DNA of 64,000 bases from Anderseniella sp964390445 (lineage in GTDB: Bacteria; Pseudomonadota; Alphaproteobacteria; Rhizobiales; Aestuariivirgaceae), in the NCBI GenBank assembly GCA_964390445.1, contig CAYMJJ010000004.1:1-64000 (forward strand). The letters are read 5' to 3'. Below, piece after piece: positions 7,167 to 15,701 of this stretch. Position numbers and translations under genes: made by a program. The stretch's first letter is position 1; every line of letters begins with the position of its first letter. A model generated the notes under the pieces. It ran no database searches. It saw nothing but the letters and a program-made list of their open reading frames with translations, and was not told the origin of the DNA.

Positions 7167-9226
7167 TTCGCAGCCCCGGCAAGCCCACGCTTTTCCAGCA
7201 TGGCGTCAGGTGTTGGCAGCCGGTCACGAAATGCCTTGTAGGCTTCTTCTGGCGGCCTTGAATTGCCGCTGGCATACACACTCTCCAGCAACCGTTTGGC
7301 GAGCGCCGGATCAAACGGGTCTCCTGCCTCTTCAAACGCAGCGAAGGCATCGGCGTCGAGCACTTCAGACCACATGTAGCTGTAATATCCTGCGGCGTAG
7401 CCGTCGCCATAATAGACGTGAGAAAAGTGCGGCGTGCGATGGCGCATGGTGATGGCCGCCGGCATGCCGAGGTCTTTCAGCACCGCCGCTTCAAACCCCA
7501 GCGGATCGCTTGCAGCAGTGCGTTCATCGCGGTGGGTGCGAATATCGACGAAGGCCGACGAGGTGTACTCCACCGCGTTGAACCCGGCATCGAAGGTGCG
7601 AGCCGCCAGAACCTTGTCCAGCATGTCTTGCGGCATCTGTTCACCAGTGGTCGCGTGCCGGGCATGGGCCGACAGTATCTCGGGTACGGTCAGCCAGTGC
7701 TCGTACAGTTGCGATGGCAACTCCACAAAATCTCGCGGCACCGATGTGCCGGAAACAGACGGGTAGGTCACGTCCGACATCAGGCCGTGCAGCGCATGGC
7801 CAAACTCGTGAAACAGCGTGCGCGCATCATCCAGCGACAACAACGCCGGCCGGCCTTCGGACGGCTTGGCAAAGTTCATCACGTTGAACACAACCGGAAG
7901 CTGGCCACCGTCCAGCTTGTGCTGCTTGCGCAGCAGGCTCATCCACGCGCCGGACCTCTTGGTCGGGCGTGCAAAGTAATCACCGATGAACAGGCCCCTT
8001 GGTGTACCGTCGCCATTCACCACCTCGAACATTCGCGCTTCCGGGTGCGGGCGCGGCAGGTCGGTGCGTTCCCTGAAGCGGATGCCGAACAGGCGCGTGG
8101 CCACATCGAAGGCGGCCTCGATCATCCTGTCGAGCTGGAAGTAGGGTTTCAGTACAGCCTCATCGAGATCGAACATCTGTTCGCGCAGTTTCTCGGCGTA
8201 GTATCGCCAGTCCCACGGTCTGATGGCGTCATTGATGCCGTCTTCGGCAGCAAGCCGCTGCAACTCCGCCTGCATGCTGTCAGCACTTGCAACTGCAGCA
8301 GGCCATACCCGTCCAAGAAGGCCTTCAACCGCATCGGCCGTTCCAGCCATGGTGCCGTCAAGCTTCAGACTGGCAAACGTGTCATAGCCCAGCAGCGCGC
8401 TCGCTTCTGCCCGCAGACTGAGCGTCTCGGCCACTACCGGCGCATTCTGCTGGCCATCGCCAAGTTCACCGCGCGACGTCCACGCATTGAACACTTGCTC
8501 GCGCAGATCACGCCGGTCTGACAGCGTCAGAAACGGTTCAGCGATGGAGCGCGCCAGCGTGACCGCATATGGTGCATCGACATTGCGATCGCGTGCCGCC
8601 TGTGCCATCGCCGCGATCAGGCTGTCGGGCAAGCCGGCAAGATCATCGTGCGATGACAGTGCCAGCACCCAGCCTGCTTCATCCGCCAGAACGTTCTGCC
8701 CGAAAGTTGCAGCAAGGCTCGCCAGGCGCTGGTTGATTTCAGCCAGCCGTGCCTTTCCTGCCACGTCCAGCAATGCGCCTTCCTTGACGAACTCCTTGTG
8801 GTGCAGCTCCAGCACGCGAGCTTGCTCAGCCGTCAGATCCAGCGCGGCGCAGTCCTGGTAAAGCCTATCAAACCGGGCAAACAATTCAGCATTCATTGAT
8901 ATCGCCGAATGGTGCTTCGCCAGTGCCGGACCGATTTCGCGTTCCAGCTTTTGGATCGCCGGCGTGCTGTCGGTACCGGCGCGATTCCAGAACAGCGCCG
9001 ACACCCGCCGCAAGCTCAAGCCGGCAAGCTCGAACGCCTCTACGGTATTTGCCATGTCAGGCGCATCCGGATTGCTGGCAATAGCATCGATCTCGGCCAG
9101 ATGCTCGCGCATTGCCGTGGCGAACGCCGCCTCAAGATCACTATCGGATATTGAAACAAATTCAGGAAGGCCGAACTGGCCTGTCCAGTTTGTAACGGCG
9201 GGATTAACGCTGGATTCAACCGGCAT
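7163..9226 (-). CDS. M3 family zinc oligopeptidase (Dcp/PrlC-like)
   Basis: 687 residues, typical of the M3A family that includes oligopeptidase A and peptidyl-dipeptidase Dcp. The zinc motif HEFGH is at about residues 473-477, within L-F-H-E-F-G-H-A-L-H-G, and the C-terminal Y-Y-S-Y-M-W substrate-binding region is present. These cytosolic enzymes degrade short peptides and cleaved signal peptides. There is no signal sequence. I cannot separate endo-oligopeptidase from dipeptidyl carboxypeptidase activity by eye. The gene starts 150 bp downstream of the typA start region on the same strand, only 19 bp after the typA stop, so the two may be co-transcribed. Confidence 0.93.
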   Translation of the reverse strand: MPVESSVNPAVTNWTGQFGLPEFVSISDSDLEAAFATAMREHLAEIDAIASNPDAPDMANTVEAFELAGLSLRRVSALFWNRAGTDSTPAIQKLEREIGPALAKHHSAISMNAELFARFDRLYQDCAALDLTAEQARVLELHHKEFVKEGALLDVAGKARLAEINQRLASLAATFGQNVLADEAGWVLALSSHDDLAGLPDSLIAAMAQAARDRNVDAPYAVTLARSIAEPFLTLSDRRDLREQVFNAWTSRGELGDGQQNAPVVAETLSLRAEASALLGYDTFASLKLDGTMAGTADAVEGLLGRVWPAAVASADSMQAELQRLAAEDGINDAIRPWDWRYYAEKLREQMFDLDEAVLKPYFQLDRMIEAAFDVATRLFGIRFRERTDLPRPHPEARMFEVVNGDGTPRGLFIGDYFARPTKRSGAWMSLLRKQHKLDGGQLPVVFNVMNFAKPSEGRPALLSLDDARTLFHEFGHALHGLMSDVTYPSVSGTSVPRDFVELPSQLYEHWLTVPEILSAHARHATTGEQMPQDMLDKVLAARTFDAGFNAVEYTSSAFVDIRTHRDERTAASDPLGFEAAVLKDLGMPAAITMRHRTPHFSHVYYGDGYAAGYYSYMWSEVLDADAFAAFEEAGDPFDPALAKRLLESVYASGNSRPPEEAYKAFRDRLPTPDAMLEKRGLAGAAN

Positions 9227-9245
9227 TCAACATCCTCTCAAGGGG

Positions 9246-11075
9246 TCAGGCGCTGAGCGCATCCTCATTGCGGCGGCGCTCTTCGCGCTTGCGCTCGTGC
9301 GGATCAAGGGTCGCCTTGCGCAAACGAATCGACTGCGGCGTCACCTCGACCAGTTCATCATCGGTGATGTACGACAGTGCGCGTTCGAGCGTCAGCCGGA
9401 TCGGCGGCGTGAGCAGGATGGAATCGTCCTTGCCCGACGCGCGGATGTTGGTCAGCTGCTTGGCCTTGAGAACGTTGATCTCGAGGTCGTTGCCACGGGT
9501 ATGCTCGCCCACAATCATGCCGGCATACACCTTGTTGCCCGGCTCGATGAACATCGGCCCGCGATCCTCGAGCTTCCACAGCGCATAGGCAACCGCTTCA
9601 CCTTCACCATTGGACAGCAGCACGCCAGTGTGGCGAGAGGGAATGTTGCCGAGAAACGGCACATAGGCATGGAACAGCCGGTTCATGATAGCCGTGCCCC
9701 GGGTGTCGGTCATCAGTTCGCCCTGGTAGCCGATCAGGCCACGCGTCGGTGCATGGAACACCAGCCGCTGCCGGCCAGCACCGGATGGGCGCATGTCCTT
9801 GAGTTCGGCACGGCGCTCGGAAAGTTTCTGGACCACGGCACCCGAAAACTCTTCGTCCACGTCGATGATGACTTCTTCCAGCGGTTCAAGCCGCTGGCCG
9901 GTTGTGTCGTCGGTCCGGATAACCACACGGGGACGGCCGACCGTCAGTTCAAACCCTTCGCGGCGCATGGTTTCGATCAGGATCGACAGCTGCAGTTCGC
10001 CACGGCCGGACACCTCGAAGGCTTCGCCATCGAGATCGACGACCTTGAGTGCCACGTTGCCTTCGGCTTCCTTCATCAGCCGGTCACGGATGACGCGACT
10101 TTGCACCTTGTCGCCTTCCTTGCCAGCCAGCGGACCGTCGTTAATGCGAAACGTCATGGACAGTGTCGGCGGATCGATAGGTTGGGCCTTGATAGCCTCG
10201 GTCACCTCGACCGCACACAGGGTGTCGGCCACGGTCGCCTTGGTCAACCCGGCGATGGCGACGATGTCGCCTGCAAAGACCTCATCCACGGGTATGCGCT
10301 CGAGACCCCGGAACGCCAGCACCTTGGACACGCGGCCCTGCTCGATCAACTTGCCGTTGCGGTCCATCGCCTTGATGGCCTGGTTCGGCTTCACCGAGCC
10401 TGACCGTACCCGCCCGGTCAGGATGCGGCCCAGGAAGTTGTTGGCCTCGATGGTGGTGGCCAGCATCCGGAATGGGCCTTCCTCGACGGCGGGTGCCGGC
10501 ACGTGCTTCACGACGAGATCGAACAGCGCCGACATGTCGTCCTGCGGCCCATCCGGCTGCAACGACATCCAGCCCTGTTTGGCAGACCCGTAAAGGATCG
10601 GGAAATCGAGCTGCTCATTGTCGGCATCGAGGGCAGCGAACAGGTCGAACACCTCGTTGATGACTTCTTCGTGGCGTTCTTCCGGCTTGTCGATCTTGTT
10701 GATCGCCACGATGGGGCGCAGGCCGATCTTCAGTGCCTTCTCCAGCACGAACTTGGTCTGCGGCATTGGGCCTTCAGACGCATCCACCAGCAGGATCGCA
10801 CCGTCCACCATGTTGAGGATGCGCTCCACTTCGCCGCCAAAGTCGGCATGTCCGGGCGTGTCGACGATGTTGATTCGCCCATCACGCCATTCGACCGAAG
10901 TAACTTTCGCCAGGATGGTGATGCCGCGTTCGCGCTCCAGGTCGTTGGAGTCCATGGCCCGCTCGGCAACACGCTGATTTTCGCGGACGCTACCAGACTG
11001 TGCCAGAAGCCGGTCAATCAGTGTGGTCTTGCCGTGGTCGACGTGGGCAATGATGGCAATATTTCTCAATGTCAT
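9246..11075 (-). CDS. typA: Translational GTPase TypA/BipA
   Basis: 609 residues, the family length. This ribosome-associated GTPase related to EF-G helps 50S assembly and stress adaptation, particularly in the cold. The G1 motif AHVDHGKTTLID is at residues about 9-20. ERGITIL (switch I), D-T-P-G-H-A-D-F (G3) and N-K-I-D (G4) follow. The C-terminal domain carries the lysine-rich R-K-A-T-L-D-P-H end typical of BipA. It is transcribed divergently from the J-domain gene across about 126 bp. Confidence 0.97.
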   Translation of the reverse strand: MTLRNIAIIAHVDHGKTTLIDRLLAQSGSVRENQRVAERAMDSNDLERERGITILAKVTSVEWRDGRINIVDTPGHADFGGEVERILNMVDGAILLVDASEGPMPQTKFVLEKALKIGLRPIVAINKIDKPEERHEEVINEVFDLFAALDADNEQLDFPILYGSAKQGWMSLQPDGPQDDMSALFDLVVKHVPAPAVEEGPFRMLATTIEANNFLGRILTGRVRSGSVKPNQAIKAMDRNGKLIEQGRVSKVLAFRGLERIPVDEVFAGDIVAIAGLTKATVADTLCAVEVTEAIKAQPIDPPTLSMTFRINDGPLAGKEGDKVQSRVIRDRLMKEAEGNVALKVVDLDGEAFEVSGRGELQLSILIETMRREGFELTVGRPRVVIRTDDTTGQRLEPLEEVIIDVDEEFSGAVVQKLSERRAELKDMRPSGAGRQRLVFHAPTRGLIGYQGELMTDTRGTAIMNRLFHAYVPFLGNIPSRHTGVLLSNGEGEAVAYALWKLEDRGPMFIEPGNKVYAGMIVGEHTRGNDLEINVLKAKQLTNIRASGKDDSILLTPPIRLTLERALSYITDDELVEVTPQSIRLRKATLDPHERKREERRRNEDALSA

Positions 11076-11201
11076 AGGTTTGATGCTTTCAAGAACTTTT
11101 CAAGGTTGCGCGGCGTGTAACACGCGCGGGGCTGGCACGGAATGCGCATATTGAAGCGCATTGATAACAACTGTTTCACGCTGGCACACGGAACCAGACC
11201 C

Positions 11202-11693
11202 ATGTTCGAAAAATCACGAGCCTCAAACCTGACGAGCCAGACCACCCGGATCCCTGCCGCCATCACGCTGACGTCGGGCGATGCTCTCAACGGCGCGGTC
11301 GTTGCGGCAGGCAACGGCCGCCTGACCGAGGTCCTCAACGCACCTTCGGCATTCGTCGAGTTTCACAGCCACACCGGCGAAGTGCGCCACCTCAACAAGG
11401 CAGCCATCGTCAGCATCGACCCGCTGAATGTCGGCGCTGCTGACCAGTTGACCAAGCGCAACGTGGAGGCTGCAGTTTTTGACCCCTACGCGATACTTGG
11501 CATGAACACACAGGCCAGTGTTGCTGAACTTCACCAGGCCTACCTGAACCTCGCCCGCACCTACCACCCTGACAGGTTTGCCTCCGCCGGACTGCCCGCC
11601 GAGGTCACCGAGTACATAGGCGCGATGGCCAAGCGTATCAACGCCGCCTGGGAAATCCTGTCGCGCAACCAGGCCGCAACCCCGGCCCAATAG
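11202..11693 (+). CDS. J-domain protein with N-terminal Sm/SH3-like region
   Basis: 163 residues if translation starts at the ATG at 11202; the frame is open to 11142, but those codons look non-coding. The C-terminal half (about 93-155) is a J domain with Y-H-P-D-R-F, HPD at 122-124, expected to stimulate a DnaK-type ATPase. Residues about 15-75 look like a small beta-barrel of Sm or SH3 type (LTSGDALNGAVV, then G-R-L-T-E-V-L-N). There is no Gly/Phe region and no zinc finger, so it is a specialised co-chaperone, not DnaJ itself. It is convergent with argG, 12 bp away. Client and partner are unknown. Confidence 0.82.
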   Translation: MFEKSRASNLTSQTTRIPAAITLTSGDALNGAVVAAGNGRLTEVLNAPSAFVEFHSHTGEVRHLNKAAIVSIDPLNVGAADQLTKRNVEAAVFDPYAILGMNTQASVAELHQAYLNLARTYHPDRFASAGLPAEVTEYIGAMAKRINAAWEILSRNQAATPAQ

Positions 11694-11705
11694 TCCGCCA
11701 GGGGT

Positions 11706-12929
11706 TCAGCGCTTGCGGTTGCGTGCCGCCAGTGTGCGCAGGCGCAGCGCATTGAGCCGTATGAAGCCTGCTGCATCCTTCTGGTCGTAGGCGCCATGAT
11801 CGTCCTCGAACGTGACCAGCTCTTCCGAGTAAAGCGACTTGTCGCTCTGCCGCCCGGTGACCATAACGTTGCCCTTGTACAGCTTGAGGCGAACCTTGCC
11901 CTCGACGTGGCGCTGCGACAAATCGATGGCAGCCTGCAACATCTCGCGCTCCGGCGAGAACCAGAAGCCGTTGTAGATCAGCTCGGCATAGCGCGGCATC
12001 AGGTCGTCCTTGAGGTGCGCGGCACCCCGGTCGAGCGTGATCGATTCCATCGCCCGGTGCGCCGTCAGCAAAATTGTGCCGCCTGGCGTTTCGTAGACAC
12101 CGCGTGACTTCATGCCGACAAAGCGGTTTTCCACCAGGTCGATTCGTCCAATGCCATTGTCACGGCCCAGATCATTGAGGGCGGCAAACAGGGTGGCGGG
12201 GCTCATCGGCTTGCCGTCCAGCGCAACCGGATCACCGTTGGCGAACTCGATCTCGACGTCGGTCGCCTTGTCCGGCGCATCCATTGGCGAGACGGTACGC
12301 ATGTGCACGTACTCAGGCGCTTCCACCCATGGGTCTTCCAGCACTTTTCCTTCCGATGACGAATGCAACATGTTGGCATCGACCGAAAACGGTGCTTCGC
12401 CGTGCTTGTCCTTCGGCACCGGGATCTGGTTTTCCTCAGCGAACCTGATCAGATCGGTGCGCGACTTGAAAGACCAGTCGCGCCACGGCGCGATGACCTT
12501 GATGTCGGGGTTGAGCGCATAGGCCGAAAGCTCGAAGCGGACCTGGTCATTGCCCTTTCCGGTGGCGCCGTGGGCAATTGCGTCAGCTCCCGTCTCGCGG
12601 GCAATCTCGACAAGCCGCTTGGAGATCAGCGGGCGCGCAATGGAGGTGCCCAGCAGGTAGACGCCTTCATACAACGCATTGGCGCGAAACATCGGGAACA
12701 CGAAGTCCGAGATAAACTCCTCGCGCACATCCTCGATATAGATTTCCTTGATGCCGAGCATCTCGGCCTTGCGGCGCGCCGGTTCAAGTTCGTCGCCCTG
12801 GCCCAGGTCGGCGGTAAAGGTGACGACTTCAGCATTCAGCTCGGTCTGCAGCCACTTCAGGATGATCGAGGTATCAAGACCGCCGGAGTACGCCAGCACC
12901 ACCTTGTTGACCGAACCCTTGTTCGCCAT
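11706..12929 (-). CDS. argG: Argininosuccinate synthase
   Basis: 407 residues. The enzyme joins citrulline and aspartate using ATP to form argininosuccinate, the penultimate step of arginine synthesis in the cytosol. The N-terminal PP-loop A-Y-S-G-G-L-D-T-S-I is at residues about 13-22 and the family blocks H-G-A-T-G-K-G-N-D-Q-V-R and S-R-G-V-Y-E-T-P-G-G are clear. It is a single gene here with no other arg gene beside it, a common arrangement in alphaproteobacteria. Confidence 0.98.
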   Translation of the reverse strand: MANKGSVNKVVLAYSGGLDTSIILKWLQTELNAEVVTFTADLGQGDELEPARRKAEMLGIKEIYIEDVREEFISDFVFPMFRANALYEGVYLLGTSIARPLISKRLVEIARETGADAIAHGATGKGNDQVRFELSAYALNPDIKVIAPWRDWSFKSRTDLIRFAEENQIPVPKDKHGEAPFSVDANMLHSSSEGKVLEDPWVEAPEYVHMRTVSPMDAPDKATDVEIEFANGDPVALDGKPMSPATLFAALNDLGRDNGIGRIDLVENRFVGMKSRGVYETPGGTILLTAHRAMESITLDRGAAHLKDDLMPRYAELIYNGFWFSPEREMLQAAIDLSQRHVEGKVRLKLYKGNVMVTGRQSDKSLYSEELVTFEDDHGAYDQKDAAGFIRLNALRLRTLAARNRKR

Positions 12930-13029
12930 CTCGTCATTCTCCCGTGCATCTTGCTGATGTTAGCGCTGTTTGGCGCGAACCATTAGGACACAGTTCGCAA
13001 CGCTGCAAGATGCCAGCCAGACGACGTGG

Positions 13030-13215
13030 CTAGAAATCGCTGATGATGCCGTCCTTCTCCCAGTCGCCGTAGCGGGTAGGTTCGGGGCCCTCGCGGCCAT
13101 TCAGTTCCGGCGGCAAGGGTTTGGTCCTCGCCTGGCCTTTGCGGGCGGCTGCTTCCGCAAGTGCGCGCCGGGCGGCGTCACTCAGCGGGCGTGCCGGATT
13201 GCTTTCGCTGGTCAT
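13030..13215 (-). CDS. DUF1674 protein, SDHAF4-like succinate dehydrogenase assembly factor
   Basis: 61 residues ending E-P-T-R-Y-G-D-W-E-K-D-G-I-I-S-D-F, the diagnostic C-terminus of the DUF1674/SDHAF4 family. In mitochondria the homologue binds flavinylated SdhA before complex II assembly; a similar bacterial role is inferred. The ATG at 13215 is preferred because GAGG sits 6-7 bases upstream. A second ATG at 13227 would add four residues. It is divergent from htpX (109 bp). No sdh genes are in the window. Confidence 0.88.
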   Translation of the reverse strand: MTSESNPARPLSDAARRALAEAAARKGQARTKPLPPELNGREGPEPTRYGDWEKDGIISDF

Positions 13216-13324
13216 CGCATGCCTCATTGAACTGCTGGATGCTGATAAGCATATAGTGTGCGCCGGGTCCGGGCTGCAAGACAACCGGACCATGGCGGAT
13301 GCGATCATCGGAGCCGTACGCACT

Positions 13325-14251
13325 ATGAACTACATGAAGACCGCAGTACTGCTGGCCGGCATGACGGCCCTGTTTCTCGGCATTGGTTACATGATTGGCG
13401 GCGAGGCCGGCATGCTCATGGCATTGGTGTTTTCCGTCGGCACCAACATGTTCGCCTACTGGAATTCCGACAAGATGGTGCTGCGGATGCATGGCGCGAC
13501 ACCCGCCAGCGAGAGCCAGTTTCCTGAATTGCATGACATGGTGGCACGGTTGGCAGACAACGCCGGCCTGCCGATGCCCAAGGTCTATGTCATGGACAAC
13601 CCGCAGCCCAATGCCTTTGCAACGGGGCGCAACCCCGAGAATGCCGCCGTAGCCGCAACCACCGGACTGTTGCAGTCGCTGAGCTACGATGAAGTCGAAG
13701 GCGTGATGGCGCACGAACTGGCGCACATCCAGAACCGTGACACGCTGATCATGACAGTAACCGCCACCATCGCTGGTGCTGTTTCCATGCTGGCCCAGTT
13801 CGGCATGTTCTTCGGTGGTCGCAGCCGGGACAATCCGTTCGGCGCAATCGGCACCATCGCCATGGTTATCCTGGCACCGATTGCCGCCATGCTGGTCCAG
13901 ATGGCGATCAGCCGGACCCGCGAGTATGCCGCCGACCGGCGCGGTGCGGAAATCTGTGGCAAGCCGCAAGCCCTTGCCTCGGCCCTGGCAAACATCGCAA
14001 ATGCAGCGCGGCGAATCGAGAACGATAGCGCCGAAGCAAATCCGGCAACGGCACACATGTTCATTATCAATCCTCTGTCGGGCGCGCGCATGGACAACCT
14101 CTTTTCCACCCACCCCGATACCCAGAACCGGATTGACGCCTTGGCGCAGATGATCGGCGAGATCTCCCCCACCAACCGGCAACCGGCGCGTCAGGGACCC
14201 TGGTCATCCGCTTCCGGCGGCCGGACAGACCAGTCTGGTCCGTGGGGATGA
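13325..14251 (+). CDS. htpX: Membrane zinc metalloprotease HtpX
   Basis: 308 residues. HtpX is an M48 inner-membrane protease that degrades misfolded membrane proteins. Two N-terminal membrane helices (about 5-22 and 27-45) precede the zinc site H130-E131-x-x-H134 within A-H-E-L-A-H-I-Q-N-R-D. Two more hydrophobic segments follow at about 145-200, then the third ligand region T-R-E-Y-A-A-D. The ATG at 13325 gives the family N-terminus MNYMKTAVLL. The stop overlaps the rsmB start as ATGA, so the two genes are translationally coupled. Confidence 0.97.
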   Translation: MNYMKTAVLLAGMTALFLGIGYMIGGEAGMLMALVFSVGTNMFAYWNSDKMVLRMHGATPASESQFPELHDMVARLADNAGLPMPKVYVMDNPQPNAFATGRNPENAAVAATTGLLQSLSYDEVEGVMAHELAHIQNRDTLIMTVTATIAGAVSMLAQFGMFFGGRSRDNPFGAIGTIAMVILAPIAAMLVQMAISRTREYAADRRGAEICGKPQALASALANIANAARRIENDSAEANPATAHMFIINPLSGARMDNLFSTHPDTQNRIDALAQMIGEISPTNRQPARQGPWSSASGGRTDQSGPWG

Positions 14252-15576
14252 GTGCTGAGGGAGGCTTGAGCCAGTTCAGCGGGATTGCAGCCCGCCAGGC
14301 AGCAGTGGACATGGTCTGCGCCGTGATGTGGCGAGGACAGTTTCTCGACGAAGCACTGGATGAGGCGGCAAGCGCCATTGATGATGCGCGTGACCGTGGA
14401 TTTGCCCGCCTTCTGGCGGCCACCGCGTTGCGGCGCAAGGGCCAGATCGATCGGTCACTCAGCCGGTTTCTTGAACGGCCGCTTGACCGCCGGTCCGGCC
14501 CGGTTCGAGCGATATTGCTGGTTGGCGCTGCCCAGCTGATGTTCCTGGGTGTAGAGCCCCACGCGGCCATCAGTACTGCGGTCGATATCGCGGCTAGGCA
14601 CAAGGAAGCCAGGCGCTTCAAGGCACTGATCAACGCAGTGCTGCGCCAGGTTGCCGCAAATCTCGATGAGCTGATCGCCGGTCTGCCACCAGCACTGGAC
14701 AACCTGCCGCAATGGCTGGAAACAAGGTTGCGGGCAGACCTTGGGCAGGCAACAGCCGGCCTTGTGGCAGAAGCGCATCTGGTGCAGGCCGATCTCGACC
14801 TCTCCCTGAAATCACCCGATGCCGCAGCCGAACTTGTTGCCGCCGGCGGACACCTGTTACCCACCGGGTCAGTACGTTTCCCTGTGCCCTATCCGGCAAT
14901 ACCGGACCTGCCCGGTTATGCGGAAGGCAACTGGTGGGTTCAAGATGCCGCTGCCGCGTTGCCGGCGCGCCTGCTCGGGAACGTTTCGGGGGCGAAAGTA
15001 CTTGACATGTGCGCTGCACCTGGCGGCAAGACCCTGCAACTGGCCACCGCCGGGGCTGACGTGACCGCACTGGACATTTCCGAACAACGGTTGGTTAGGG
15101 TCCATGAAAATCTGGCCCGCACCTGCCTTGCCGCAACGTGTGTGGCCCATGATGCAGCCACCTATGAACCGGACGCACTGTTCGATGCAATATTGCTGGA
15201 TGCACCTTGCTCGGCAACCGGCACCATCCGCCGTCATCCGGAACTGCCCTGGGTGCGCCAGCCAGACGATATCGCCGGACTGGTGGCGCAACAACGCGTG
15301 CTGCTGCGCGTTGCGGCGACCATGCTCAAGCCCGGAGGCACCCTGGTTTACGCTGTGTGTTCGTTGCTGGCCGAGGAAGGCCCCAAGCAGGTGCAGGCGT
15401 TTCTCAATGACCGCCGCGACTTTGCCCGGTCGGAAATCAACGCCGAATCACTTGGGCTGGACGATGCCAAGGTGACGAAACGGGGTGATCTGCGCACGCT
15501 CCCTTGCATGAGCCTTGCCGGTCATGCCGGCCTGGACGGCTTTTACGCCGCCCGCCTGATCCGCGCCGCGGACTGA
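14248..15576 (+). CDS. rsmB: 16S rRNA m5C967 methyltransferase (RsmB/Sun)
   Basis: 442 residues. An N-terminal NusB-like RNA-binding region (about 10-140) is followed by the RsmB/NOP2 catalytic domain. It shows the SAM-binding D-M-C-A-A-P-G-G-K-T block and the catalytic D-A-P-C-S-A-T-G-T-I-R-R-H-P motif. The second cysteine expected in the motif IV/VI pair is seen in Y-A-V-C-S-L. It methylates C967 of 16S rRNA with S-adenosylmethionine. The ATG at 14248 overlaps the htpX stop; two codons upstream are also in frame. The heparinase-like gene follows, as in many Rhizobiales. Confidence 0.94.
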   Translation: MSAEGGLSQFSGIAARQAAVDMVCAVMWRGQFLDEALDEAASAIDDARDRGFARLLAATALRRKGQIDRSLSRFLERPLDRRSGPVRAILLVGAAQLMFLGVEPHAAISTAVDIAARHKEARRFKALINAVLRQVAANLDELIAGLPPALDNLPQWLETRLRADLGQATAGLVAEAHLVQADLDLSLKSPDAAAELVAAGGHLLPTGSVRFPVPYPAIPDLPGYAEGNWWVQDAAAALPARLLGNVSGAKVLDMCAAPGGKTLQLATAGADVTALDISEQRLVRVHENLARTCLAATCVAHDAATYEPDALFDAILLDAPCSATGTIRRHPELPWVRQPDDIAGLVAQQRVLLRVAATMLKPGGTLVYAVCSLLAEEGPKQVQAFLNDRRDFARSEINAESLGLDDAKVTKRGDLRTLPCMSLAGHAGLDGFYAARLIRAAD

Positions 15577-15701
15577 TACAGCACGTTATCAATTCATTAA
15601 CGATCTCCGGGTTCAAATGGCTGTCCGACGGTTCTGACCGGCGTGCCTTCGTTCGAGTGGGCCGCCAGCCAGGCTCAGCTCCTGAAAGCAGCCCCTGCCC
15701 C

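Noticed and set aside
7418..8521. Plus-strand open frame of 367 codons opposite the M3 peptidase gene
   Set aside because: Arg/His-rich shadow translation with no family features; the minus-strand gene carries the HEFGH zinc motif.
8964..10403. Long plus-strand open frame (479 codons) opposite the M3 peptidase and typA genes
   Set aside because: It is antisense to two well-conserved genes, has no recognisable family or plausible domain pattern, and long antisense frames are expected in GC-rich coding DNA.
13178..14182. Minus-strand frame of 334 codons opposite htpX
   Set aside because: Composition (His/Gly/Cys-rich) is typical of a shadow frame; htpX on the other strand is unmistakable.
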